A stretch of 64,000 bases of DNA from Gambelia wislizenii (Eukaryota > Chordata > Lepidosauria > Squamata > Crotaphytidae): the NCBI GenBank assembly GCA_030847615.1, contig JAUMIR010000003.1:342006256-342070255 (forward strand), read 5' to 3'. The stretch's first letter is position 1. Every line of letters begins with the position of its first letter. The notes under the pieces were generated by a model that saw only the letters and a list, made by a program, of their open reading frames with translations, did no database searches and was not told the DNA's origin. This document shows, piece by piece, positions 54,906-64,000 of this stretch. The translations under genes and the position numbers were made by a program.

Positions 54906-57900
54906 TGATCTTTCCAATAGTCTGTATTGGAATAGTCTTTCCTAAGCAGTATAGGGCTTTATAGGTCATAACCAGCCCTTTGAATTCCGCCTGGAAACAG
55001 ACCAGTAGCCAATGAAGTTGTTTCAACAAGGTAGCTTAAAATGACCAGATGCTGGTCAATATAGCTGTTGCTCAGGATATATCCCAACCTTATTGTCCTT
55101 CCTAGTCAAAAGGAGCCAGCAGCCAACCAAACTAGGCAAAGTGATTGTGAAGCCCAGGATCTGTGTGCTTTCTATGGAGCACTCTGATCTGTGGTTCTAA
55201 TGGTTTACTGGACAGGGAGGTGATACACCAATCTGTGGGTTCCTTCTTCTAGCCCCATACTTGGTGGGGTGGCTGGCCTGCACTCACCCCATTCCCTGAT
55301 TGCTATCTTCCCCTCAAAATCTGTACAGTCACTGAGGAAGATAGAAGCCAAGATCCAAAACTGGCTTTGTGGAACAGAAAGCTCAAACATATCCCTAGCT
55401 CATCCCTTCTTAGCTATATAATGCTGAGCAAGTCAGAAGTGTCCAGGAAGTGTCCTGCTGTTTTTGGAAGCACAAAGGTGATGTCGCCTGGCTACTAAAT
55501 AGCTATGGAGGAGTGGTCCTGAAGCTGACAGATGAGGGGCACATGTGTAGGGAGTTGTGTATGGAGAACTGGATACCTCCTTCCTCCACAACCTTAAAAT
55601 GATGTTACGGGTATACCAGGTGTTTATGCTTGCATGTGTCACCAACAGCACTCCAGTCAGAGTGTTCAATCAGATGGATCTTTGTAGTCCAAGCAACTTC
55701 AATTGCTATTATTGGGTGTGGCTGAATGCTCATGGGTGCTGCTGCCTGGGTCTTCCTACTTGGCCCATGCATCCTAGTGTAAGAGGCTGCTTTTTAGATT
55801 TCTGTTTGGCCCATTTAAGCTCCTGAAGCTGTAGTGGTGTATTGTATAGTAGCATGTTATGAAAACAGATGCATGTTAGATCTGGGCATGGAGCCAGCCT
55901 AAGTATAAACAAAGATAAGAGTGAGGATAAATGAAGGTAAATAACCTGCTTATTATGATAACAACCTAACAGTATAAGGTTACTGGCCTAATGCCAGCAA
56001 AACACCTGTGCACTTGTACTCAAGAAAAGGAGATGTCAGTACGTTTGAAACAGAATAAACCTCGGTATGTAAACTGGCTGTACACTGACAGGTAGGTGGC
56101 AATGACTCCTACCTTACGCCAGACTCCTATTTTGATTGGCCGAGAGAGTAGGGAAAGAGTGTAGATTTTCTAGCTGATTGGCTAAACAAAGACTGGAGAG
56201 GGTATAAAATATAAGCCTTTTGAGTAGGAAAGAATCAGATTTTGCTCTCAGTAAACTGGTCCACGTCCAAGCTGCTGTTGCCAAGCAATTGCTGATAACC
56301 CAAACTCGTATATGTTGTGGGATATACTTTTTTTTTTTTTGATGAAGCTTGTTGTCTAATGGCCAACCAAATGCTGGTGTAGAGATAATGTTAAACAGAC
56401 ACACTAGGAGAGGGAGTGTAACCCTTTGCTATGTAGCTCTAATAGAGGGTAAGTTTGTTATAAGAATGTGCCTAGACTCATTCAAGATCTATGTAAGCTG
56501 TGTCACTAAGGATAGCATATTTATCTGTGCTATCTGTGTTACTAGACTCAATATTAGTATAAAGCTGCAATTTGTTCGTCTGTTACTTTCCTGATAGTCC
56601 AAAACTTAAGAATACTTCAGGGGAATACAGATGCTAAGCTGACCATTGGATAGGACTGGATTTTGCAACCCTGAGAACCTAGATGACCAACATGGTAACT
56701 CCCAGAAAATCCAAACAGATTCAGACTGACAGATATAAGACAAAGAACCTTGAATCTTCTATAAGATATAGGGATGGAAGACACATGCCTGTGTCACTAG
56801 TTCAGTTGTTACTTAGTTGCACCCACTTGCTACTGCCAAACAGCTTGTAGTGATCCTCTGCACCTTGTAGAATTGTAGCTATCTGCTTTGAGTTGTAAGT
56901 TGACCCGGGAGTAGGGTAGCAAATGTGGGTATGTTGTAGGTTGCGTGTGTGATAGTTAAGGTGGGGGACAGCTACCCATTCCCCATCCTGGTGTTGGTCC
57001 TCCTGGGCCATTCATTTGATCCAGCAGGGGACTTCTTATGCTATTACAGTTTAGTGTTACCATTGCTTCATGTATGTTTTGCTCCATTTTCCACCAGTGC
57101 ATTTGCACAATATTTATTGACTGTTAACAGGAAGCAAAACTGTCACATCAGACATCACAGTCTCTGTGTTGCAGAGACACTTAAGGCTGAAGGCGATCAT
57201 GCATACGATGTCAGCACTAATGCTGCAACCCACAGGGTTGTGCTCTTGGCCTTTTGAGCCAGACAGTCTAACTTCATGTTGAAAGTAATGCTTCTTGGAT
57301 TTAATGTTTCTGATCAATTTTCCTTTGTTTATGTTACAGATGATGAATTATAATGGAACTGCAGATGTGGATAACACGGAAAAAGTACATAAAACCCAAT
57401 ATTTATATATTTCCAACTCCTTGTCACACGTCAAAGGGATTTTAAAAATGGAGTGAGGAATTTATAGCTGCAATCACATTTGCAGCCATAAGAAAAATTT
57501 CAAACGTTTACAAAATGAAAAGTGAACCTGAGGAGCGATTTTCGGGAAGAAAAAAAAGAGAAAAATGCTTAAGGTGGACAGAGTAGCAAACACAAGGAAC
57601 ATACACCCATACTTTTTTTTGTCTCAGTGTGAAATAGTTTTACATATTCAAAGGGTGAGTTCTTAAGAGAACAGGCATGCATAAAACAGATATTACCAAG
57701 AAAGAAGCAGCCAAATAATGCTTTGTGATTTGTTCCACACATTGTTCAACGTATTTTAGAGAATCATTCTCTTATCTTTTGGTCATGGTAGATTATTTTT
57801 TGGTGGTATGATTCAACACATCATCTTTGAGTCTAGAGCTTTCAAGTTGAGATCTGCATAAATAACATAATTATGGCATCAGGAAGACTACAGAGTTAGA

Positions 57901-57959
57901 GTTGTCAACATGATCCCAGCTCCTTCCCAGTTAAGATGGTCTAATGTTAGCTTATGCAT
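54906..57959. other. Long stretch with no supported feature
   Basis: About 3 kb with only a poly-T run (56329-56340). 'cagtagccaatgaagttg' near 55004 could be further LINE sequence upstream of 54905. No exon-like frame with recognisable domain. Confidence 0.45.
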
Positions 57960-58170
57960 ATTACCACCCAGCTGCTGGTAAAATGCTCCAAACCAGTTGT
58001 CTTTTCCAGTGCACACAGCTGGATACAAATGAACAATAAAGTTTCACCCCAGCCCAGAGAAGGAGGGGGGAGAAAATATGTGTGTGATGCAAAGTCATGG
58101 ATTTTTCCTCCATGAATTTATCTAACCTCCCTTTAAAGCCCTTTAAAGTCACCACCAGCAGCTATGCCAG
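57960..58170 (-). mobile_element. Possible LINE 3' fragment
   Basis: Minus-strand frame 'GFKGRLDKFMEEKSMTLHH' resembles C-terminal pieces of CR1/L2-group ORF2 ('FKxRLDKFMEE'). Short and degraded. Confidence 0.4.
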
Positions 58171-58685
58171 CCAGCAGTAGCAGAGGGAGGTGTGGTAAGA
58201 TGCAGGGCCATTCCACCAGCCCAGCTGAAAGACTGCTTACCTTTTCCCCTCCCCATCTCCTTTCCTTTTGTGTTGTATTGTTCTGGTTTGTGAGTCTGGA
58301 GGGGGAGATTGTCTTATGTGTGTTGATTGTAATTGGTGCAGTCTTTTTGGAGCAGTGGAATAAAAACATAATCCATCAAGCAAGCAATTGATCAACCGGT
58401 TAGTCCAAACTGGTAATCATAGAATACATTTGTGTCCAGGAATTCCCTAAGTTAAAGATGTGATGTGTGAAGATTTATTTCCTTTTACCTTCCCTGAATC
58501 TCCTGCACATCTTTTTTGTTTGATGACCCCAATATGAGAGGTAGATTATGGGAGCGGGAGAAAAACTTACCACTGTCCTCTTAACTCTCCCCATTCAGAC
58601 TTTTGTTAAGTCTCCATTCTTGGAATGGAATTGGCTTCTCTTTCCTCCATAGCTATCCTCCATGCTGTTGATATTTTTACTGACT
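58171..58685. other. No supported feature
   Basis: Nothing recognised. Confidence 0.4.
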
Positions 58686-58836
58686 TTGTTGTTGCTGTGT
58701 GCCTTCAAGTCATTTATAACTTATGGGCAACCCTAAGGTGACCCTGTCATAAAGATTTCTTGGGACGATTTTTCAGTGGAGGCTTGCCATTGCCTTCTTC
58801 TGAGGCTGAAAGAGTGTGACTTGCTCAAGGTTTGCC
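58686..58836 (-). mobile_element. tRNA-derived SINE, antisense, 5' truncated
   Basis: 'tgttgctgtgtgccttcaag', 'cttatgggcaaccctaaggt', 'ggcttgccattgccttcttc', 'gaggctgaaagagtgtgact'. The tRNA-like head is missing. Confidence 0.85.
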
Positions 58837-60697
58837 GAATTGTATGGGGTCTGTGAGGATCCCACTAGTGTCCACAATTAATGTGGGGAATATTAATTAG
58901 CTCAATCATGGCAGCAAGAGGTTGGGTAACAGCGGGATCTTTTAACCTATGTATATCAGTAGTTATTGGGCTATATTTGGGTGGGGGGGATTTAGATTTT
59001 ATCACTAGTGTAGATAAGGCACTAGTTCAACACTCAAAATACTGACCATCCTGGTTATCTTTTACTGAATATGTTCTGAAACTCCAGCCTGTCAGGCCAT
59101 TCATGGAAGATCATTTGCAACCCACAAAAGTGTGTATGCATTTCTCTCTCTCTCTCTCTCTCCCAGTGGAAGCGGAGGCAAGAGGAAAGTCTAAAAATGG
59201 GGCCATGTAATTTTATTTTAGTTAGACTGATGACTATGGATTCTTAATTCCTGTTCTTTTTTTATATCTTTAAAGAAAAAAGGCAAGTAGCATGTGTTAT
59301 ATATGCCCAGCCCCCAAGAAAAAGAGGGGGGTGATTGCACAGAACCTTCTATGTTGTGTAGCAGTTATTTACTTCATTCCTTCAGTCCCAAATTTCATAG
59401 AGAGTGAGGCACTGAAAATCATTGGCATCCAGAATTCTTATATTGGCAGTGTTTGCATTCACTTGGTAACTTGGCCTGACCTTTTTCTCTGGATGCCTAA
59501 AGTCTCTATGCTTTACTGAAGTTTTAAGTTACTGCAATGCTAGAAATTTGGGGGTTGGATTCTTATTTTGTGGGGAAATGCTCTCATCTGCAATCCCCTC
59601 TAGCCACAACCCACCTATAGCCTTTGGCTGCTCCCATTGTAGCCTGTGATGCTGGATCCTGGCAATTCCCCATCCATGTTTCTCTATAACCAAGCTGATC
59701 TGTCAGTAGGGAAAAACAGTACTCTGGTGCTTGTTTGCAAGACCAGAAGGGGGTGCCTAGGAGAAGGATGCTAGCAGACTTTTCCCCACCATTGGCATTG
59801 AACAGGATCTCAGCCTACATTTCCCATGCTGAAACAATTTGGCCAGGCTTGGGCATCTTGACTTGATGAATGTGCATGGTCCTTGTCTTGGGCCAGACCT
59901 ATCCACTGTCATGGGGATCACCACAGAACTATGACTAAGGAATATGAGTTTACCCAGCATGTTTCTGTCCAAGATCCCTGTACTTGTCCTAAGGGCAGAC
60001 CACCTGCAAGAACTTGAACCAAGTGGCAGTCATTTTGTGAAAGATACGAGCTCATGAACATTTTCCATGTTTTCAGAATGGTATAAAGGAAATACTGTGA
60101 GTAACTGTGTGGGAACAGTCTATACAAGGGAAAAATGTGGATTGATGCACACTAACACCAATTTGAAGCAGCTTTGATTTGTTGTAACAGTTTTTTTTTT
60201 TTTGGCAAGGTTACAGGCATGCGAAGCCATTCACTTTCACCATTCCAATGGGCATGCCAATGGGCGTGTCTGCAAATCAAGATGGTGGGAGTGGGTGAAT
60301 AACTCATGTTTTTATTGTCACCAGTTGCCGCCACTGGATAATATTTTTTTAAAAAAACATATCTAAAGTGTGAAAGTGTGATATTCCACCTAAATAAACT
60401 TTAAAAAGAAAAAAAAAGGCTGTTTTGTCACCTCAGCACATGATTGCTAAGGTGAAAATCCAACATGGCAGTTCCAGGTGCTTTCCTTATTAGCAAGCTC
60501 CACCTCCTGAGCATGTCTGACCAATCAGCTTTCTACTTCCGCTCTTATGCAAATTGGATTGTCTCAACCAGTGGAAATGCACATTCCCCGCAGACCTTTT
60601 TGAAAACTTCAGGAAAAGCTGTGAAGCCTTTTCCTGAGGAGTTTTTGGTGGATTTGGCACCCCTCTTTCTGAATATGGTGGCATTTACACAAATTGT
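58837..60697. other. No supported feature apart from a CT tract
   Basis: (CT)n at 59142-59162. Otherwise unrecognised. Confidence 0.45.
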
Positions 60698-60925
60698 AGC
60701 AATAGCATAGAAATAGCATTTATATTTCTATACAGCTCATAAGTGCAAAGCACTCCCTAAGTGGTTTACAATCTGTTAGTTAATTAACCCAAACAAGCTG
60801 GGTACTCATTTGACTGACCTACGGAAGGATGGAAGGCTGAGTCAACCTTGGAGCCCTGTAGGATCAAACTCACAATGTTGTGGCTGCAGTACTGGCATCT
60901 AACCACTGCACTGCCAGGGCAAATC
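60698..60925 (-). mobile_element. Sauria-type SINE, antisense
   Basis: 3' end first: 'gtagcaatagcatagaaata', 'aagcactccctaagtggttt', then 'gggtactcatttgactgacc', 'ggaaggatggaaggctgagt', 'ccttggagccctgtagga', 'gcagtactggcatctaacca'. The terminal 'gctatt'-type tail and the order fit the squamate Sauria SINE. Confidence 0.8.
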
Positions 60926-61106
60926 GTATTCTTGTTGAATTCTGTAAGGAGTATTTTTGCCATTTAGACAACCCCTAACAGTAAGAATTCAGTCTTTCAG
61001 AACCTTCCCTGCTCCTATCTACAGCACTCTGTGCCTCCCCACAAAAAGTTTTTGAGCCCTCTGGGAATGGTTTAGGATGCACATGGAAGGCTATAGCTCA
61101 GCTGGA

Positions 61107-61363
61107 GGACTTTTTCAAATGGGGAAAAAAAACCCAGAAGAAAAAAATCCTTCCGACCATCCTCCATGCTGCAGGCATCACTTTTTATTGATGGAAAACC
61201 TCCATCAATAAAAAGCGTTGCCCACAGCACGAAGGAGCATGGAGGAAGGTTGGGAGGAGGACGGAGGAGGATGGCGTCATCTGAAATGGGGCTCTGTAAG
61301 CGCGACAGCCCCGTTCTTCTCCCAACCTCCTCGGTGGCTTTTCTCCCCTGTTTTGAAAAGTCT
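61107..61363. mobile_element. Palindromic-family MITE P13 (diverged)
   Basis: GGACTTTTTCAAATGGGG to 'cctgttttgaaaagtct'. Central perfect hairpin 'ctttttattgatgg'/'ccatcaataaaaag' (about 61179-61215), flanked by 'catcctccatgctg'/'agcatggagga'. The internal core in the right arm, reversed, is 'atttcagatgacgcc'. No clean TSD. Confidence 0.7.
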
Positions 61364-62159
61364 GGCGTCTGCCATTCCTCCAAGCAGAAGTCCACCTTGC
61401 ATCCTGGCCCTATATTCATTCTTCCACCTTCCATCCCAGTCTTTTCAAATAGGTGCTTTGGTGCAGCATGAATTTCAATGTAATTTATTCTTAAGAAAAC
61501 ACACTTAGGAGCAGGGTGCCAGATATTGGCTCAGTACCTCTAAGCTGAATTATGAAATAGTTTCTTTGAACATGCTTAAGTTACAGCTTAGATTGGTAAC
61601 AATTTAAAGTTATTTCCACTTTTAATATCAATGTAGATGTTATTATGTGTATATTCTTATGGAAACATACCATGAAAGTATATCCATATGCTATAAATTT
61701 TTATTACCTCAGTTTAGCTGGAGGCTACTGAAAAAGAAATTTGCACCTAGTACAAATTGTTGGCTGTATACATCTGTTCTCCCACATCACTAGAATGTAT
61801 AAATCTAAAGCTGAAAGAAAGAGTTCCTGAGTTAATAAATCTTTGCATCTTTCTCTCCCTAGCTCAAACCCCCTTGATCTGACAAATGGAACACTGACTG
61901 TAAAATAACAAGATGAAAGGTCACAATTCATTTACTTGAAAATTCTGCTCTGAGAGTAGATATCAATGGAAATCCTGCCTTGTCTACACTTGCAGGAGAA
62001 AGATGTGGAACAATCCTGAAGTGGCCATGCGAATTGGACTACTCTAGGTCATAAGTCGGTGGGGGAGGAGACAATTTCAATACATAACTTTGTTTTTGTT
62101 TGTTTTTTTAAAAAAAACTTCCTGTGCACAAAATAAAAAAAAAATCAGAGATTTTTTTA
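61364..62159. other. No supported feature
   Basis: AT-rich at the end, with poly-T/A runs 62095-62165. Confidence 0.4.
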
Positions 62160-62435
62160 AAAAAAATTTATTTAGTTATTTATACCCCACTCTTCAGCCA
62201 CAAGGCTATCAGAGCGGCTTACAAATTGTTTTAAGCAATAGCCATTTACACATCTACACTGCATTAAACAGTTTCCAATGTGTGTTAGCTAATTGCCCCT
62301 CACAAACTGGGTACTCAATTTACCGACCTACGAAAGGATGGAAGGTTGAGTGAACCTTGGAGCCTGCTGGAATCGAACTTGCAACGTGGTGGCTTGCAGT
62401 ACTGGCATTTAACAACTGCGCCACCATTTAAAAAA
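62160..62435 (-). mobile_element. Sauria-type SINE, antisense, second copy
   Basis: 'tttataccccactcttcagc', 'agagcggcttacaaattg', 'gggtactcaatttaccgacc', 'aaaggatggaaggttgagtg', 'gcagtactggcatttaacaa'. Same family as 60698-60925. Confidence 0.75.
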
Positions 62436-62643
62436 TGCTAGTTAAATGCTCTCTCACACAATTCAGAAGAAACCAACTGGGTACTCAATTTACCGACCTA
62501 CGAAAGGATGGAAGGTTGAGTGAACCTTGGAGCCTGCTGGAATTGAACTTGCAACGTGGTGGCTTGCAGTACTGGCATTTAACAACTGCGCCACCATTTA
62601 AAAAATGCTAGTTAAATGCTCTCTCACACAATTCAGAAGAAAG
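62304..62643. repeat. 170 bp tandem duplication including SINE head
   Basis: 62304-62473 is repeated at 62474-62643 with about two differences near the start and one C/T (62383 region). Covers the SINE 5' part and 70 bp of flank. Confidence 0.93.
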
Positions 62644-63071
62644 GACACAGGAGTTGGGACAACTAGGACCACCCTTTCTTAACTATATAAAATGATCTGC
62701 AGAGGAGCTAAATACAATGAAGGGGTGCATTGAGGCTGGGGACCCCCTTCAGATCTCAACAGCATAAGCAAAATTTGATTGTGCAATTTTATTATAAACC
62801 CAATTTGTGTATTAATTGCACACCATCTGTATAGACTGATAACAAATTGGTTTCTAGTAAAATTGTGCAATCAAATTTTGAATCATTAATCTTTCCAATT
62901 TGTAATAGTCCATTTATCTTTCTGAAATCATTGTACCTCCAGTCAAATTATCTTTTCATAGACACTCAACTCTGCAACACATAGCAATATATTCGATCCA
63001 ACTGTGGAGATCATTTCCAAGCAGCATAAGGACCAATGACAGTTGAACAACTCCATTTGATGTTCTTCATA
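62644..63071. other. No supported feature
   Basis: A loose inverted pair 'gcaaaatttgattgtgcaat' (62768) and 'attgtgcaatcaaattttg' (62862) is visible. Otherwise nothing. Confidence 0.4.
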
Positions 63072-63738
63072 AATCTCTCTCTGGCTTTTCTTCACAAACA
63101 AAGATTCAGGAAGGACTCATGCCACACTTTCTGCAAGCGCGCTGATGACTAAAAAGGCCAATCCGAGATAAACAAGTCCGGTTGCAAAAAGCACAGCAGA
63201 AGGTCTCCTTGGGTGATGTTTTTGGGTTGTGATTCTTTCTGCATGGTCGTTTCTCTTCAAGACTTGTTCAGCGTGAGTTCTCAAATAAGGCTGCAGCATT
63301 GTGGATAGTGCGTATCCATGCCTCCCGATGTGAGGCCAGGGCGGACCACTGTTGGTGATCAATTTGGCCGAGCCTGAGATGTTGGTTCAGGGAGTCTTTG
63401 TATCACTTTTTTGGAGCGCCCCTCTTATGCTGACCCGTGGTGAGTTCACCGTAGAGTAGTATTTTTGGGAGGCGATGGTCCTCCATCCTAGAAACGTGCC
63501 CTGCCCAGCGCAGCTGTGTTCTCAATATCATGGCCTCAATGCTGGTGATCCCTGCTTGCTCAAGGACAGCAACATTCATCACATAGTCAATCCAGTGTAT
63601 ATTTAGGATTGTGCGTAGACAGCGCTGATGAAAGCGCTCGAGGAGTCGTAGGTGGTGGCGATAGGTGACCCATGTTTCAGATCCATGAAGGAGGATAGAC
63701 AGTACGATGGCTCTATACACACTGATTTTTGTGCTTTG
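63072..63738 (-). mobile_element. Non-LTR LINE copy F, 5' truncated
   Basis: 3' portion of the same LINE as copies A-E, with tail 'gaaaagccagagagag' on the minus strand. The frame 63768-63403 keeps 'STKISVYRAIVLSILLHGSE', 'LRWAGHVSRMEDHRLPKI' and 'GQHKRGAPKK'; 63362-63117 keeps the C-terminal region. 5' end near 63738 ('gatttttgtgctt'). Confidence 0.9.
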
Positions 63739-64000
63739 CCAGACAACAATGATAAGCTGGTTTTTCATAAGTGGAAACAGGCAATTGTGGACAGAACGGT
63801 AGACTCTGGGAGGTATTGTCTCTGTTTTGAAATAAAAAATAATAATCTTCCCCAGCTGTATGTAAATAATCCAAAATAAAAAGAAATTTCCAAAGATTAT
63901 CCTTAAACCACCATTGCAGTCAACGTAGGCAAAAGGAATGGCTCCATTGACACAAGCAGGGATTCTAATCTCTAAAGCTCAATATCGAAAACACTGAATT
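63739..64000. other. No supported feature
   Basis: Unrecognised sequence upstream of LINE copy F to the window end. Confidence 0.4.

Overview
This window looks like repeat-rich intergenic or intronic DNA from a squamate reptile, most likely a lizard. The evidence is the repeat mix: a Sauria-type SINE, a tRNA-derived SINE with a 'gcacacaacaacaac' tail, CR1 and L2-like LINE ends, an abundant second non-LTR LINE, a Penelope-like repeat, a mariner, hAT-like and Tigger-like MITEs, Ty3/gypsy and solo LTRs. I find no host protein-coding gene, no tRNA or rRNA gene, and no CRISPR. Every long reading frame I can interpret belongs to a mobile element or is a by-product of low-complexity or palindromic DNA.

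Layout. 0-10 kb: a LINE 3' end broken by a long palindromic MITE, a CR1 end, SINEs and two ~550 bp MITEs. 10-20 kb: two LINE copies on the minus strand, a mariner with intact TIRs, and another palindrome. 20-30 kb: a Penelope-like palindrome split by the LINE, hAT-like MITEs, a deleted Ty3/gypsy element with a 3' LTR, a LINE copy with a 5' inversion, a TA-flanked DNA transposon and a ~590 bp MITE. 30-41 kb: more palindromes, a GC-rich hAT-like element inside a SINE, and a CR1 inserted inside another CR1 that carries the longest coding frame (609 codons). 41-54 kb: two solo LTRs with perfect 5 bp target duplications, Tigger-like MITEs, a hAT MITE hit by two later insertions, and palindromic MITEs. 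54-64 kb: LINE and SINE ends, a 170 bp tandem duplication and a final minus-strand LINE copy.

The most interesting structure is a set of about 14 elements sharing termini of the type GGA(G/C)(A/T)TTTTC(A/G)GA(C/T)G, or the same with TTATC. Several are bounded by TAA or TTA duplications. The shorter ones (about 290-350 bp, three of them 328-329 bp) are almost complete palindromes. Their arms contain further hairpins and a second internal copy of the terminal core. The two arms of one copy resemble each other more than either resembles arms of other copies, so changes appear mirrored. In the clearest copy most arm-to-arm differences are CpG decay, which implies near-identical arms when it inserted. 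By TSD they fit PIF/Harbinger-like MITEs, but I see no transposase and the assignment is inference.

The second theme is nested insertion. Several events can be read exactly because target duplications or an uninterrupted related sequence lie in the same window: LINE into repeat, MITE into LINE, mariner into repeat, LINE into Penelope-like palindrome, CR1 into CR1, Tigger and LTR into hAT, and hAT into SINE.
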